Shown here: piece after piece, positions 34,211-45,424 of the stretch | How the letters are laid out: the number at the start of each line of letters is the position of its first letter | Position numbering within the stretch: the stretch's first letter is position 1 | NCBI GenBank assembly: GCA_037349315.1 | Contig: JBAIAC010000023.1 | Coordinates: 37,114,501-37,178,500, forward strand | Direction: 5' to 3' | From: Chelydra serpentina | Lineage: Eukaryota; Chordata; Testudines; Chelydridae | DNA: 64,000 nt | The notes under the pieces: model-generated | What the model was told of the DNA's origin: nothing | Databases searched by the model: none | What the model saw: only the letters and a program-made list of their open reading frames with translations | Translations under genes and position numbers: made by a program

Positions 34211-34386
34211 CTCATAGAACTGAAAGGACCTTGAAAGGTCATCGAGTCCAGTCCCCTGCCTTCACTAGCAGGACCAAGTTGTCCCCCGACAGATTTTTAC
34301 CCCAGATCCCTAAATGGCCCCCTCAAGGATTGAACTCACAACCCTGGGTTTAGCAGGCCAATGCTCAAACCACTGAGCTATCCCTG
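34211..34386 (-). repeat. Cry-type tRNA SINE with target duplication
   Basis: Minus-strand order: GGGATAGCTCAGTGGTTTGA (A-box), GGGTTGTGAGTTCAATCC (B-box), body GGGGGCCATTTAGGGATCTG, and a CR1-like tail reading GACTGGACTCGATGACC and TTCAGTTCTATGAG. GCCTAT flanks both ends (34205-34210 and 34387-34392). It is a second member of the family at 15498, with a different body (extra GGGGACAACTTGGTC). Confidence 0.87.
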
Positions 34387-34789
34387 GCCTATAGCTGCTG
34401 AATTACAACTGAAGCAAAAGAACTGGAGTAACTGGTCTTAAATTTGTTTCCTTTTAAAATAAGTCTGTAAGCACTGGGACAAATTCATCCTTGATATGAC
34501 TCTAATGAAGTCAAAGGCATTATGTAGGAGATATGTGTGGATCTCCGAACACCCCTTGTTTTATTGAATTTTGCCATACTTCCAGTGGATATTGTAAGGT
34601 GTACACTGGAGCTTCTCGGTACGACTGCTAGCCCAGTGACATTTAGCATCCTTAAGAACAGTATTTTATGGTGTTGAATGCAGCATTTGTGAAACTATAT
34701 AAGAAAGGTTGGACACCAAGGTACTGGGTGAAAACCTTCATTTTTTTCATAAGAAAATACATGAATTTCAGACAAATGTCATGCCTCTG
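34387..34789. other. Unique sequence
   Basis: No gene or clear repeat. Confidence 0.4.
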
Positions 34790-35470
34790 TGTGATGGGGT
34801 ATAATCCCTCTCACACCAGTACTTAAGGCATTAAGAGGAGCTGGCGAGCAGGTGCATCCAATTACACCTGGAGGAGGGGCCAGGACCAATTTGGAATGAG
34901 ACCCAGATGGGGATGGTTAGGTCAGTACTATAAGGGAAAGGCTTCAGGGTAGAGAGGAGGTGGTGGTCTAAGGGGTTTCTGGAATTGTCTCCTGAGAGGA
35001 AATATAGGAATAGGGTGAGGAAAGCTAGGCTGTAGAGGAAGGGAACTTTCCTGGACAATGGGTTCTGAGAGAAGGGCAAGACTAGAAGAAAGGCTGGACT
35101 ATTGGGGAAGGGGACATGGCAGGACAGCAGGGCCTGAAAGAAGGACAGGCCTGGGTGAGAACTTTGACAATGGAGTTAAGTCCTGAAGGAGGCTTGGCAA
35201 GCTGGGCTATGGAAGAAGATATGGATTAAAGGGGAAAGGAACCATAGAAGGGCCTGCAGGAAGGAGCTTATACCATGAGATCCTCCCTAAATAGAGAGAG
35301 CAGCTGGGATAAGGAGATTTCTAAAGCAGGGGTGGGAGAAGATACTCCAGGGAAGAAGCTCTGAGGGCCAGTAGCTTGGAAGGAGCTGGACTTCCATGGA
35401 TAAAGCTGTGGGAGGAGGTGCTCTAGTGGTGAGTTCATTCCTTTCATATCCTGGTTAGAAGTTCATGTAA
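34790..35470 (+). mobile_element. Probable LTR, about 680 bp
   Basis: Begins TGTGATGGGGTATAATCCC, has a purine-rich body with many GGAAGG and AGAAGG words, and fades out near TTCATGTAACA. The size is like that of the LTRs at 43336, 45484 and 59133. Target duplications were not found, so the right end is a guess. Confidence 0.4.
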
Positions 35471-35619
35471 CAAAAAAACTTCAGTTGAGATTTTCAGTTC
35501 AGTGTAGACAATTTAGACCCAGCTTTCAGACATCTTTGAAAATCCCAACCTATGTTTAAAGGAAATCTAATGTAGCATGTTCTTTCTGCCTTCACATGCA
35601 AATAATTGATGCATGATCA
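35471..35619. other. Short unique spacer
   Basis: Nothing recognised. Confidence 0.35.
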
Positions 35620-35695
35620 AGAAGTCTCATAAATTTTAAAGCCAGAGGGGATTGCAATGATTTAGTCTGACCTCCCAATATAACATAGGCATGAC
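35620..35695 (-). mobile_element. CR1-like LINE tail
   Basis: AGCCAGAGGGGATTGCAATG, TTTAGTCTGACCTCCCAATA and TAACATAGGC are the inverted tail of the same CR1 subfamily as 12776 and 21150. Confidence 0.6.
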
Positions 35696-35790
35696 TGGGT
35701 ATCAGGACATCTGGGTTCTTTTCCCAGCTTTACCACAGGATTGCAGTGTGACCTTGGGAAAGTCAATAGAGGCCTATGCTTTCATTTCTC
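35696..35790 (+). repeat. MIR fragment
   Basis: GGACATCTGGGTTCTTTTCC and GTGTGACCTTGGGAAAGTCA are the MIR head/core on the plus strand. Confidence 0.7.
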
Positions 35791-35994
35791 CACTTAGTTT
35801 GGCTGCTTTTGTTTTTAAATAGGCAACTTGAGAGACCGGGAGCCTTTTTTTTTCCCCTTCCCCAGAGTTGCAGAGCCCCCTGGAGGCACCCAAAGTTAGT
35901 GGGCAATTGACAGTTTTATGAAAGATTTCTCTCCCCTTCTTTTCTAAAATGGATACAAATTGTATCTGCAACAGAGGGTTGTTAGGGTTAATCG

Positions 35995-36130
35995 ATTAGA
36001 CTCCAATTCAGCAAAACATTGAAGCACATACTTCGCTTCAAGCATATGAGTAGTTCCATTGACTTATAGGACTACTCACGGGCATAAATTTTAACATGTG
36101 CATCAGCGTTTTGCTGAATCTGAGGTTTAA
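35995..36130. repeat. Palindromic foldback element
   Basis: AATTCAGCAAAACATTGAAG on the left and CAGCGTTTTGCTGAATCTGA on the right are inverted complements; the centre is AGTAGTTCCATTGACTTATA / GGACTACTCACGGGC. Confidence 0.72.
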
Positions 36131-36224
36131 TGTTAGACCAGGACTTTGTGGTCCTTGCATAGAAGGTGCCACAGTGGTGTGAAGTATTAGTGACACCTAG
36201 ATACCACAGAGGCAAGTATATTAT

Positions 36225-36330
36225 AGAGATGGCTGAGCATTTTTTGGATCAAAATGGTTTTTCCATTGGAAAACGCTGACTTCTTGAAACGGAAACTTTT
36301 AACAAAACTACATTGGTTTCAACTGAATTT
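36225..36330. repeat. AAAATTTTC-rich dispersed element (fragment)
   Basis: GATCAAAATGGTTTTTCCAT, TGGAAAACGCTGACTTC and GAAACGGAAACTTTTAAC resemble the segments at 8030, 48335 and 50695. The family is unnamed here. Confidence 0.4.
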
Positions 36331-36384
36331 CCCCAGATCTGTTATTGAGTAGGGGAACACCATTTCAGCCCAGAGAATAGCTAA

Positions 36385-36470
36385 TAGTCCAATGGTTAGG
36401 GCTCTCACCTAGGATGTGAGCAACCCAGATTTGAGTCCTTGCTCTGAATCAGGCAGAGTGACTGCCCCAA
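36385..36470 (+). repeat. MIR/tRNA-SINE head fragment
   Basis: TAGTCCAATGGTTAGGGCTC followed by GGATGTGAGCAACCCAGATT and TGAGTCC is a tRNA-like head with a recognisable A-box and B-box region. Confidence 0.55.
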
Positions 36471-37383
36471 TTGTTGGCTGATGGTATCGGTCAATCACTC
36501 TCCTGTTGGAGCTGCTCCACTTTAATTGAGCCAGAGATTCTCAGAGACTGACTCCATATTCTGATAGAGACCCCGTGGGTGACACTTCACTTTCCCCTTT
36601 TCACACAGGAGAAGAAAGTTCACAGTAAATATTATCTCCCCCTTGAAACACTTCTGCTGATTACATTGCTTGAATGCTATCATTGTGAGGGGTTTTAATT
36701 CTTTTTGTAAACAAGATCTTGTGGACCCAATGTATTCTGTAGAAATATTTGGCTCAAAGCAAGAATATGCAGCCTTTAAACATGCAATAGTTGTTTGTAT
36801 GCGTGTTGTGGCTGAGTTTGGCTGATCAAAAGTCTCTAACTATTTTGAAGACTTGGGAACAAATTCATCTCTGGTGAAAACCCAGTGAAGTACATGGACT
36901 CTGGATTGATCTCTTCATATCAGATTTGATGACTATCTTAAAATGGAGTTTAGAATTTAGATACAATGTACTATGCTGGCAATTTGTGCTTTGAAATCGA
37001 GTCCTTTCCTGCACATGTATCATATGCCTAATGATTTTTCTTACAATCCCTAAGAATCTGGCACCTGAAAAATGACACTTAAACTTCCTTACTAACCCAA
37101 TCACTCCTCTCTGCTTCTGTCCACAATCTTCCTCACTTTCCCTTTAAAACTATCTAATCCTCATCGTGTTGGCTGATCGAAATTCCTGCTGAAGGCAAAA
37201 CTGCTGTTTAGAATCACAGCTCACTTCCACAGCCCCTTCAACCACTGGCCCCATGGTTTTTGTGCAGATATTATGCAGAGGGGATGGAAGAGTCTATTTT
37301 AGGGAAGTGCTACACTTTATGTACCTGCCTTTCCCCTTTGCAAGGTTCCCCTATTTTACTCTCCTCCACACTGTGCCAAAGGG
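36471..37383. other. Unique AT-rich sequence
   Basis: No gene or clear repeat. Confidence 0.4.
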
Positions 37384-37391
37384 GTCCTGAG

Positions 37392-37576
37392 CACTGTTCC
37401 CTCTGAGCTATGAGCATGTGCGCATGCACACAGATCCTAAACCCTGTGCACACGGTGAAACACTGCACGCACAACAATTTGCATAGAAGACATTTTTTGC
37501 GCACACGGCTTGTCAAAAATGTGCACAGAAGACATTTTTTGCGCACACGGCCTCTCAAAAATTAGAGGCAACATTG
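37392..37576. mobile_element. hAT-like MITE with an internal tandem duplication
   Basis: Ends CACTGTTCCCTCTGAG and ATTAGAGGCAACATTG are imperfect inverted repeats. The flanks GTCCTGAG (37384-37391) and GTCCTGCT (37577-37584) agree at the first six of eight positions. Inside, a 42-bp unit with ACATTTTTTGCGCACACGGC occurs twice in tandem (37481-37522 and 37523-37564). The matching 82-codon minus frame simply reflects this duplication. Confidence 0.7.
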
Positions 37577-37584
37577 GTCCTGCT

Positions 37585-39051
37585 AATGAGAGAGAATGAT
37601 TTGCTAACATGAAAATATAGGCATAAGGTAGAAGATACAAAGATATTCTTGTCATACTTTTAGGCCCCAATCCTGCAATGGGATCCTCTAGTGCAGACAT
37701 CCCTGCTGCACATCTGACACTATGAATGGTTATAATGTGAAAGACGTGTGCTCATGTTATAGCTGATATGTAAAAGTGGAGCAGCATTTGAATGCAGAGG
37801 GAGACTGAAGTATCCTATCCTTCCAGGAGGGAGGTAGTTCCCCTGGGGTCAGGCTTTAGGTCTATGTAGAACACTAGGGGTGGGAGGTAGCTTGCACTGC
37901 TACTGCACAGTTTGCTTGTTCTGTGGATAAAGAGAGGAAGGACATCAGGTTCTTACGATGTAAATTCAGCGTGTCTCACAACCACTATGTTCTCACAGGT
38001 GTTTTGGAAAACACCAAGATAGTAACCGATTAACCTTGAAATTACCGTAGGAGAAGAGACCAGTGATCTTTCTAGTCAAGTTTTCTTGCTTCTATATGAA
38101 ATCTTGGTGGATTTATAGGCTGATATATATAAAAAGAGACTAATATTTTTGTTAGTGTATAAAATCAGAAAGTACCACCAGATTATTTAACTCAACTGAT
38201 GATAGATTGAATATATAGAGCAAAACAGCATCCTTCCTTAATGAGTCTATGTATGGTGCAATATACAGATGGTCATCTTTGAATTCCAGATTTTATCCTG
38301 CACTGGGATCTACAATGACTAAAGATGTCAGTGCTGCAGTCAGTGTAATCACTTTATGCAGCAGCTAAGATCCTGCCAAATGAACGCACTGGCTGTTTTC
38401 AAGCCCTGAGAGATGTAGCTAATGATTGATTGTCCTCAGTATAGGGGTCTGGACATCTTAGGATATTTGAATGGAATTTTTCTTCTGTCTCAGTTGTAGT
38501 GCTATGTTTTCTGAAATCATAAGGGTATTATAGATTCAGTGGTAACTCTGGGAGGGATCTCTTTCTGCTGTGTGTGTGCCTCCTCCCTTGGCTAGTGGGG
38601 TGTAGAATGCCCCATGGAAGAAGTAAGAGGATGTGAATAATAGTGCACACCTGTCCCTTTAGTGCACCACTGACTGCTTACTCATGCCTTTCCTTCCTGA
38701 AGTGAACTTATTGCTTGGCATAGGGGACAGAAGGACATACAAAGACATCCCTAAAAGATAGATCCTGAAGACCTATCCATAAAATAAGTATGGTGCATGG
38801 ACAGAATTGGTGCAAACTTTCTCATACTGTCCTACAATTCCACACACCTGACTTGGAGGGACCAATGCCAGTGGTAAGAGAGCAGGTCATCACATCAATC
38901 AGATTTCTGCTTGAAACCTCCATTTAGGGTGCTAATTACTCCTCATGGTGGTGGTTTTGGGGGTATGGGAACTTGGGCATGAGACATCTGGACTAATCTT
39001 CACTTATTTTGCATAGCTAACAAAAGCCCACCAATAATAATAAAAATGTCT
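37585..39051. other. Unique sequence
   Basis: No gene or clear repeat. Confidence 0.45.
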
Positions 39052-39285
39052 TGTTCCTATAGCACTGTCCATGCAAATGTCTCAAAGGCCTTTTCAGTTC
39101 CTAACAATTAAACCTCACAGTGCAGCCATGAGGTGGGCAAATATTATCCCCATCAGATGAGGAAACTGAGGCGCGGGTTAAATGGCTTAACCAAAATCAT
39201 GCTGAAAGTCTGTGGCAGAGATCAGGAATAGAACTCCGGGCTTGTAGGTCTGTGCATTGACGAAAAGACCATTCTTCCTCACATC
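39052..39285 (-). repeat. MIR
   Basis: CATGAGGTGGGCAAATATTA, GATGAGGAAACTGAGGCGCG, AGTCTGTGGCAGAGATCAGG and AAAAGACCATTCTTCCTC give the minus-strand MIR in order. Confidence 0.78.
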
Positions 39286-40439
39286 AGACCTAAAGGTACT
39301 TTTCTTGATTTGAACCAGCAACTTAGAGGTTAAATGTACTGAGGGTTTTTTAGGATAAAGCATGTAGCTTATTCCACCCTTCTGTGGTCAGAAACTGGGA
39401 GGGTGCTCCATAGAAAATATAGATATAGGAGTCAAAAGTTTTCTCTGTTAAAATATTACATTATCTTCCCCATCCCCACCACCAATGGCCCATATGTCTT
39501 CCCCGGCCTATAGTATGTGACAATAGCTGTGCAAAGGAGTTTGTGTTCTAACATATATGTAAGCACTTTGCTGGAAAATTAGATGTTGGGGAGATTTCTG
39601 AATCTAGCATTATGGCTCCATGCCCTTTGCTGCTTTTCTGGCAGCTGCTGAGGCTTAACTGATAGATTTCTCAGCAACTGATCAAGCATTTGTGGACAAG
39701 GCATTGATCTCCCTAAAGCTGGGGCACACTATGTCCTAGGACAATAAGCTGCTTAATTCATGTTTCCGGAGTGTTGGGCTGTCTGTGGGGTAGGTCAAGG
39801 GGACCCTCCCGAAAGATCTCCTGTCATTGTTGAGATGAGCAGAACATGGGTTTCAGATTTCTCTTATCTCTGAAATGTTGACATATCTTGGAAAAACAGA
39901 CGTTGCCATCTGGGGACCTTAGGAGAAGCTGGGGCCTTTAGCCTATTTTTAGCTGATCAGACAAGCTTTCTTTGCAGTGCATCTTTTTTTTGTGATGTTT
40001 GCTGCAGAGCAGCCACCTGTGTGTAAGTGTGAGATGATGCCAACTGCTCATCCTCTTACCACCACAGGGTGCATTGCTGCTAGGAAAATGCCTAGTTAAA
40101 GCTCCTATCTCTGGGTCCAAGCACAACTGGAGTCCGATGAGTATAATAATGGCAATTGATTATGAATTTTTAGAAATGCTAAAAGGGCACCTTGTCCTCT
40201 GTTCCAGTTTCCTTTGATCAGTCTTGAAAATATATCTCACACACCCTAAGTGGAGCAGTACAATTTAATCTAATCACTACCAGTAAGACATATCTTAAAT
40301 TGAAATACTCCCTCCCCCATTTTCAATAGGGTTTTGATACTTAAGCGTAAATTTCACACATGGGTACAGGGACATATTTTCTTCTGGCTCTCTCTGAAGT
40401 GATGTCTGCGTGGGAAGTATGCCGTAATACTAAACAGAG
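39286..40439. other. Unique sequence
   Basis: No gene or clear repeat. Confidence 0.45.
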
Positions 40440-40512
40440 GCCCAGCTCGTGAATCCTTACGCAGGCAGAACTCCAACCGACTTAAAGATGGAGAACTCCT
40501 GCCAGCACCTAT
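40440..40512. repeat. Small foldback-type element
   Basis: GGCAGAACTCCAACCGACTT is answered by AAGATGGAGAACTCCTGCC in partial inverted complement, like the second foldback subtype. Confidence 0.45.
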
Positions 40513-40580
40513 TAACCACCCAATGTTATGTGATGATTCTCTCCCAAGAAATCCCCAGGTGCCTTGGCATCATCAGCAAG

Positions 40581-40690
40581 ACCAGAAGAGGAGCTCTGTG
40601 TCGCTTGAAAGCATGCATCTTTCACTGACAGAAGTTGGTCTAATAAAAGAGAGTACCTCACCCACCCTGTCTCTCTTGGCATCATTGGCC
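40581..40690 (+). mobile_element. Penelope-like 3' tail fragment
   Basis: AGAGGAGCTCTGTGTCGCTT, CTTTCACTGACAGAAGTTGG, TCTAATAAAAGAGAGTACCT and CACCCACCCTGTCTCTCTT are the plus-strand counterpart of the 30230-30360 region. Confidence 0.65.
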
Positions 40691-41792
40691 ACTTTCCTTT
40701 TGAGTGGGGGGACTCTCCTTTTTGGCATGTGAGAAAGCAATTTCAGCTGAAACCAGAGGGAAAAAGGGTCTTGAAAGTAATATTTGTAACTTTACCAAAA
40801 CCTGAGATTCAGAACCCAAAGGCTGTCTGGGTGTGAAACACACAGAAAACTGGTATGGAACTTAATCCAACATATCAGGCAATATTAGGTGGGATAAGAG
40901 AGGTCCAGGTATTGGTGACATTATGATGGACCTGTGTCCTGGTCTGAGTGTTCTGTTGACAGCATACACAGAAAAAAGATAGAGGAAAAACATAAATACT
41001 CTTGCTAAAAGGCTACATTGTGAACAACACACAAGAATCCAAAAAAAAGGAGCAAGACACAGCAGGCTTCTCCCTGAAACTCAAGGCACAACTCACCCGC
41101 ACCTTACAATAGACTGTCTGCAGACTTCCCACTTCTAAGCCCATATCACAGATTTCCCTACAGGGCCCCCTGGCCTGCGAGCAGGACCAGGAAGCCTTCC
41201 CTGAAATTTAAAGTGACAGTTGACAATTTCAGTAATTGTTTTTAATACACTAGGTACTGTGCCTTTAAGGCTTTCTTTCCACTGCCTGTTGGTACTGTGT
41301 AGTAAATTCTGTTTCTTCTTTTTAAGATGAGGTTCTCTGATCAGTGAACATCAAAATAGGGAGGAAATGCAACCCTGGGAATAAAGCTGAATTTTCTTTG
41401 CATTTACCACAATGACTGTGTTTTCAAAAGCGAGCACAGGTGCTGGGAAAAGATAGTTACAGATAATATTAAAGGAAATCACATTTGTTTAAACACAGTG
41501 GGAGATGGTGCTGAAGATAACACTGAAAGAATTTCCACAGTAAGAGAAGGAGGAAAATATAGTGATTTGCCCAGCAGCTGCATAAGAACTGGCCAAACAA
41601 ATTACACCTCTCCTGAGGCTGATATACCTCATGCACCTGACTTTTGGAAATGTTTACTACATATGTGGCTGCTGCCACCATTGTAAGGTAGAAGCATGAT
41701 TGTCGCCTTCTATATTTGATGTCAAGTCTCTGTGGTTTCTGCTTTCTAATCATGTGATGCCCCTTCATCTCCTGTTCCTGTTGTTCCCTCTT
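40691..41792. other. Unique sequence
   Basis: No gene. A 113-codon minus frame (41469-41810) has no domain I recognise. Confidence 0.42.
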
Positions 41793-41824
41793 CCTAACCA
41801 CATGCTTCAAAGCATGTGGTTAGG
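41793..41824. repeat. 15-bp perfect hairpin
   Basis: CCTAACCACATGCTT and AAGCATGTGGTTAGG are perfect inverted repeats separated by two bases. Confidence 0.85.
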
Positions 41825-41915
41825 TGAAGATTTGAAAGGCCTATTAAATGTGTCCATATAAATTACATGAATATAGAGGGTAATTTGGATGCAATTATGA
41901 ATAAAGGCCCTTTTT

Positions 41916-42655
41916 AAGAACAGCCATCAGACCAATGGTCCATCTAGCCCAGTATCCTGGCTTCTGACAGTGGCCAATGTCAGGTGCTTCAGAGGGAATG
42001 AACAGAACAGGCAATCATCAAGTGATACATCTCCTGTTGTCCACTCCCAGCTTCAGGCAAACAGAGGCTAGGGACACTCGGAGCATGGTGTTGCATCCCT
42101 GCCCATCCTGGCTAATAGTCATTGATGGACCTATCCTCCATGAACTTAGCTAGTTCTTTTCTGAACTCTGTTATACTTTTGGCCTTCATAACATCCTCTG
42201 GCAATGAGTTCCACAGGTTGTGTGAAGAAGTACTTCCTTTTGTTTGTTTTAAACCTGCTGCCCATTAATTTCATTGGGTGACTCCTATTTGTGTTATGTG
42301 AATGAGTAAATAACATTTCCTTATTCACTTTCTCCACACCAGTCAAGATTTTTATATACCTCTATGATATCCCCCCTTAGTCATCTCTTTTCCAAGATGA
42401 AAAGTCCCAATCTCTTTAATCTTTCCTCATACGGAAGCTGTTCCATACTCCTAATCATTTTTGTTGCCCTTCTCTGTACCTTTTTCAAGTCTAATATTTT
42501 GAGATGGGGCAACCAGGTCTACATGCAGTTTTCAAGATGTGGGCATACCATGGTTTTAGATAGAGGCATTATATTTTCTGTCTCATTATCTATTACTTCC
42601 CTAATGGTTCCTAACATTCTGTTAGCTTTTTTGACTGCTGCTGCACGTTGAGCAA
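41916..42655 (-). mobile_element. CR1 LINE 3' fragment, 5'-truncated
   Basis: Reads in plus orientation AGAACAGCCATCAGACCAAT (3' tail), CAGGTGCTTCAGAGGGAATG, then the inverted CR1 coding end with GAGTTCCACAGGTTGTGTGA, GAAGAAGTACTTCC, TCTCTTTTCCAAGATGAAAA and GTTGCCCTTCTCTGTACC, ending 5'-truncated at 42655. It is the best preserved CR1 in the window and is bounded by 30-31 bp near-identical repeats (41885-41915 and 42656-42685) that differ by one G. Confidence 0.88.
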
Positions 42656-42685
42656 TTGGATGCAATTATGAATAAAGCCCTTTTT

Positions 42686-43335
42686 GTTTCTCTACATCAC
42701 ATGTTACTAATAGATACATATTCATTGTGATAATACAAGCAAGGTCCTTAAAGGATTTTGGGGCCCAATAAGCCTCTGCATTTGCTTGAGTAATGAGTAA
42801 ATTAGATTTAATGAGAAAATGGTGAAACTGGGAGAATAATGGTAGGGAGACACAAAGCAGAATGACTTCAAAGAAGCAAGTGGAAATAAGCAATTTGTGG
42901 CTGGATGATCCCCAGAGAATTAGTTGGGAGGGCAGCTAAGAGAAGCAGTGAGCAGGGAACCAAACAAGCAGGTTAGAGGACTGCATAGAGAGAACTCACA
43001 GTGAGTGACAGCTTCACAAATGAAAAGTGAACCCAAAAGTTCATCATTTGATGTATACATCAAATATGCTATGAAAGGATGGCACCTTCCCTTGAAAGGG
43101 GCAACTTTGCCTCATTGCTAACTCATGGTTGGCTACTTATGAGTAGGGTAACCAGTCATAATCCTAAAAATAAATTCTCGATCCCCTTATTGATGGCACA
43201 CCATCTGCTTAGTTAGATCTTCACAGACATTAAGATCTACCCTACAACTATAATTGTATCCCCTGACCAGCTTATGCACAGTTAAGTTGTGTGGCAGGGA
43301 CTGACCCATGTCCTGATAATTAGGCTGAAGCTTAC
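42686..43335. other. Unique sequence
   Basis: No gene or repeat of length. TTTGATGTATACATCAAA at 43047-43064 is an 18-bp perfect palindrome. Confidence 0.45.
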
Positions 43336-44014
43336 TGTGATGATTTAGGGGATCTGCCCATGTACAACTTAGGAATTCTGATTTTTGTGAACCTTATGTA
43401 TAACTCCACCCCTCAATGTCTAGTAAATCACCTATGGGCTGACAAGGATCCTGTTGTGGATCACACCCTGTCTGGAAGAAGCTACAGAACAAACAAAAGA
43501 CGTTAACATTTTAATGACTCTTCTCTGGCAGGACAATGGACACACTAAGGAAAGTGCTTGAACTGAAAGGATCCAGTTGTTCCAGATGGTCTATAGGAAG
43601 TGGGTTTGGAGCAGTAGGTTTTCCACAGAAGGAGAAACAAAGAAAGCAGATGTTAGTGCTAGCATTAAAAACTTAGAGGGACTAGCAGAGACAAAAGAAG
43701 CATGGGACAGGAGAGAGGTACAAAAGGGCAAGCTTTTGCAGAAGAGGGGACCTTTTTGGCTCAAGAACCAACCATCAAAGAAGGAAAATGGGTGCACAGG
43801 AGAGTGACCACATGCTTTGGAGGAGAAGCCGTGATCCGCAGGAGAGAGATCCCTGGATACCAAAGAGACCAACTCTGAGAGATCGCTTGAGGGGATAGGA
43901 AATGACACATAGCTTTGTTTTGCCTGGATCTGTATATCTCTTGTGCTGGCTGAACTAAAGAGTAACTGTGTTTAGAAACCTTTGCAAACCTGTGTCTCTT
44001 CGCTTCAACAGTCA
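43336..44014 (+). mobile_element. LTR, about 680 bp, family A copy 2
   Basis: Begins TGTGATGATTTAGGGGATC like the LTR at 5932 and ends near CTTCAACAGTCA. The two are clearly related at the beginning and in the following leader but differ through the middle. No internal retroviral genes follow. Confidence 0.55.
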
Positions 44015-44300
44015 TGTCCTGGAAGAGATGAACTGTAAACCAGCATGCCCGCAAGGCTGAAGCTCTGGGAAAAGGTATGCTTAAACAACTAGAAGTCTGA
44101 GGGGACAGGCTCTAATCTAAAGATCTAGGTAGTTGGACCATGGGGCCTCAGTTCTCAGAAGGGGTTGCTAGAAAGGGAATCTGCACCCTGAGTGTGTGCC
44201 TAGATACCCAGAGGCATTGCCTGGACTGTGCTAGGAGTCAGGAAAGCTTAAAAACATGAGGGTCTGGCATGTGGGACTCAAGCACAGTTGAGAATGGGGA
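44015..44300 (+). mobile_element. Leader-like remnant 3' of LTR copy 2
   Basis: Shares GGCTGAAGCTCTGGGA, AGTCTGAGGGGACAGG, GGAATCTGCACCCTGAG and CATTGCCTGGACTGTG with 6568-6870. The shared part ends around 44275 without any gag or pol motif. Confidence 0.5.
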
Positions 44301-44624
44301 ACTTGACCAGGGTTTGCAACACTGTCAGTATAGCCAGGTATTTAGATCTGGTTTCAACCTTCCAGTAAAAAGGTGGGAAATCTGTCTTGGTTTTGTTTTC
44401 AAATTCAAAATTTTAAAATTCAAAACCAGTGTCGACCAACCAGTAGTATCCTAGACCCTCTATATTACACTGGTTATAGGGACATGCCAGGTTCCTATCT
44501 ACCCTATGCCATTTAAGTCTGTGTGTAAGGAGAGCCCCTGACTTGTTTATGGGCGTGATAAACATGCTTTTGTGGTCAGAGTATGGACTGCAGACTTGCT
44601 GTTCCTATCCAAGGAGGAGAGGTG
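44301..44624. other. Unique sequence
   Basis: No gene or clear repeat. Confidence 0.4.
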
Positions 44625-44765
44625 TAGCCTGATGATTTCAGCACAGGGGCATTCCTGAGTTTTAATCCTGCCTATCATACTAACTCTCACTATGACCTTG
44701 GTTAGGGACCCTACCTTTACAGTCTGGAAAATGGTGGTTTCCCTGCTTCTACTTACAACCCTTGT
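44625..44765 (+). repeat. MIR, diverged
   Basis: TGATGATTTCAGCACAGGGG, TTGAGTTTTAATCCTGCC-type head text, and CACTATGACCTTGGTTAGGG core. Confidence 0.5.
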
Positions 44766-45416
44766 GTGAGGGGGAATTCATACAGAAATGAGGAAGAGGG
44801 AAGATCTGTATCTGTTACTTGTGTTTAAATGCACAACAACCTAGTAGATTAGATGCTAATGTGCTATCTGAACGGCTTTTATTCCTTGCTGCTTTAGACA
44901 ATTGAGCTTTAATATATACACACCTCCTGCTCTTGGCAACATGTCTCTTTCTATTGTCAGCTGCAACACAGGCCAGATGGGAGGACTGACGCTGATGCAG
45001 CGCTGAGTTGCGTTGCCTGAGCTGTGGTCAAAAGGGCCATTTAATGCAAAGAGACAACCTACAGTGTGTGTTTGAATTTAAAATAAAGAACTGGAACACT
45101 TAAGGAATACTTCACGGCGAGGAGACGCTTTTATTTCACAAACAATGAGAAGAAGGATGTTTGAATTCCCCTCCTTATCGCTATCTTTCAGACAGCAAAG
45201 CAAACAAATAGAGCAACCCATTATCCTGGATTCCTACTATGCATGGGTGACTTGGCTCAGGAAAAACTGGTGCCTGGACAATGTGCCGACAGATGCACTC
45301 AAAATCCCGAGAGAGAGAAGCAAACCCCTGAAACTCAGTCTCTATTGGAACCAAACTTTTTCAGGCTCAGAATCTGGCCTCCTGTTTTCCAGCTGGAATC
45401 AGAACTAGGAAAATAT
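44766..45416. other. Unique sequence
   Basis: No clear repeat. An 87-codon plus frame (45145-45408) stops just before a transposon and has no recognised domain. Confidence 0.4.
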
Positions 45417-45424
45417 CTTCCCAT

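Noticed and set aside
43047..43064. 18-bp perfect palindrome as a regulatory operator
   Set aside because: Isolated, AT-rich and expected occasionally; no supporting context.
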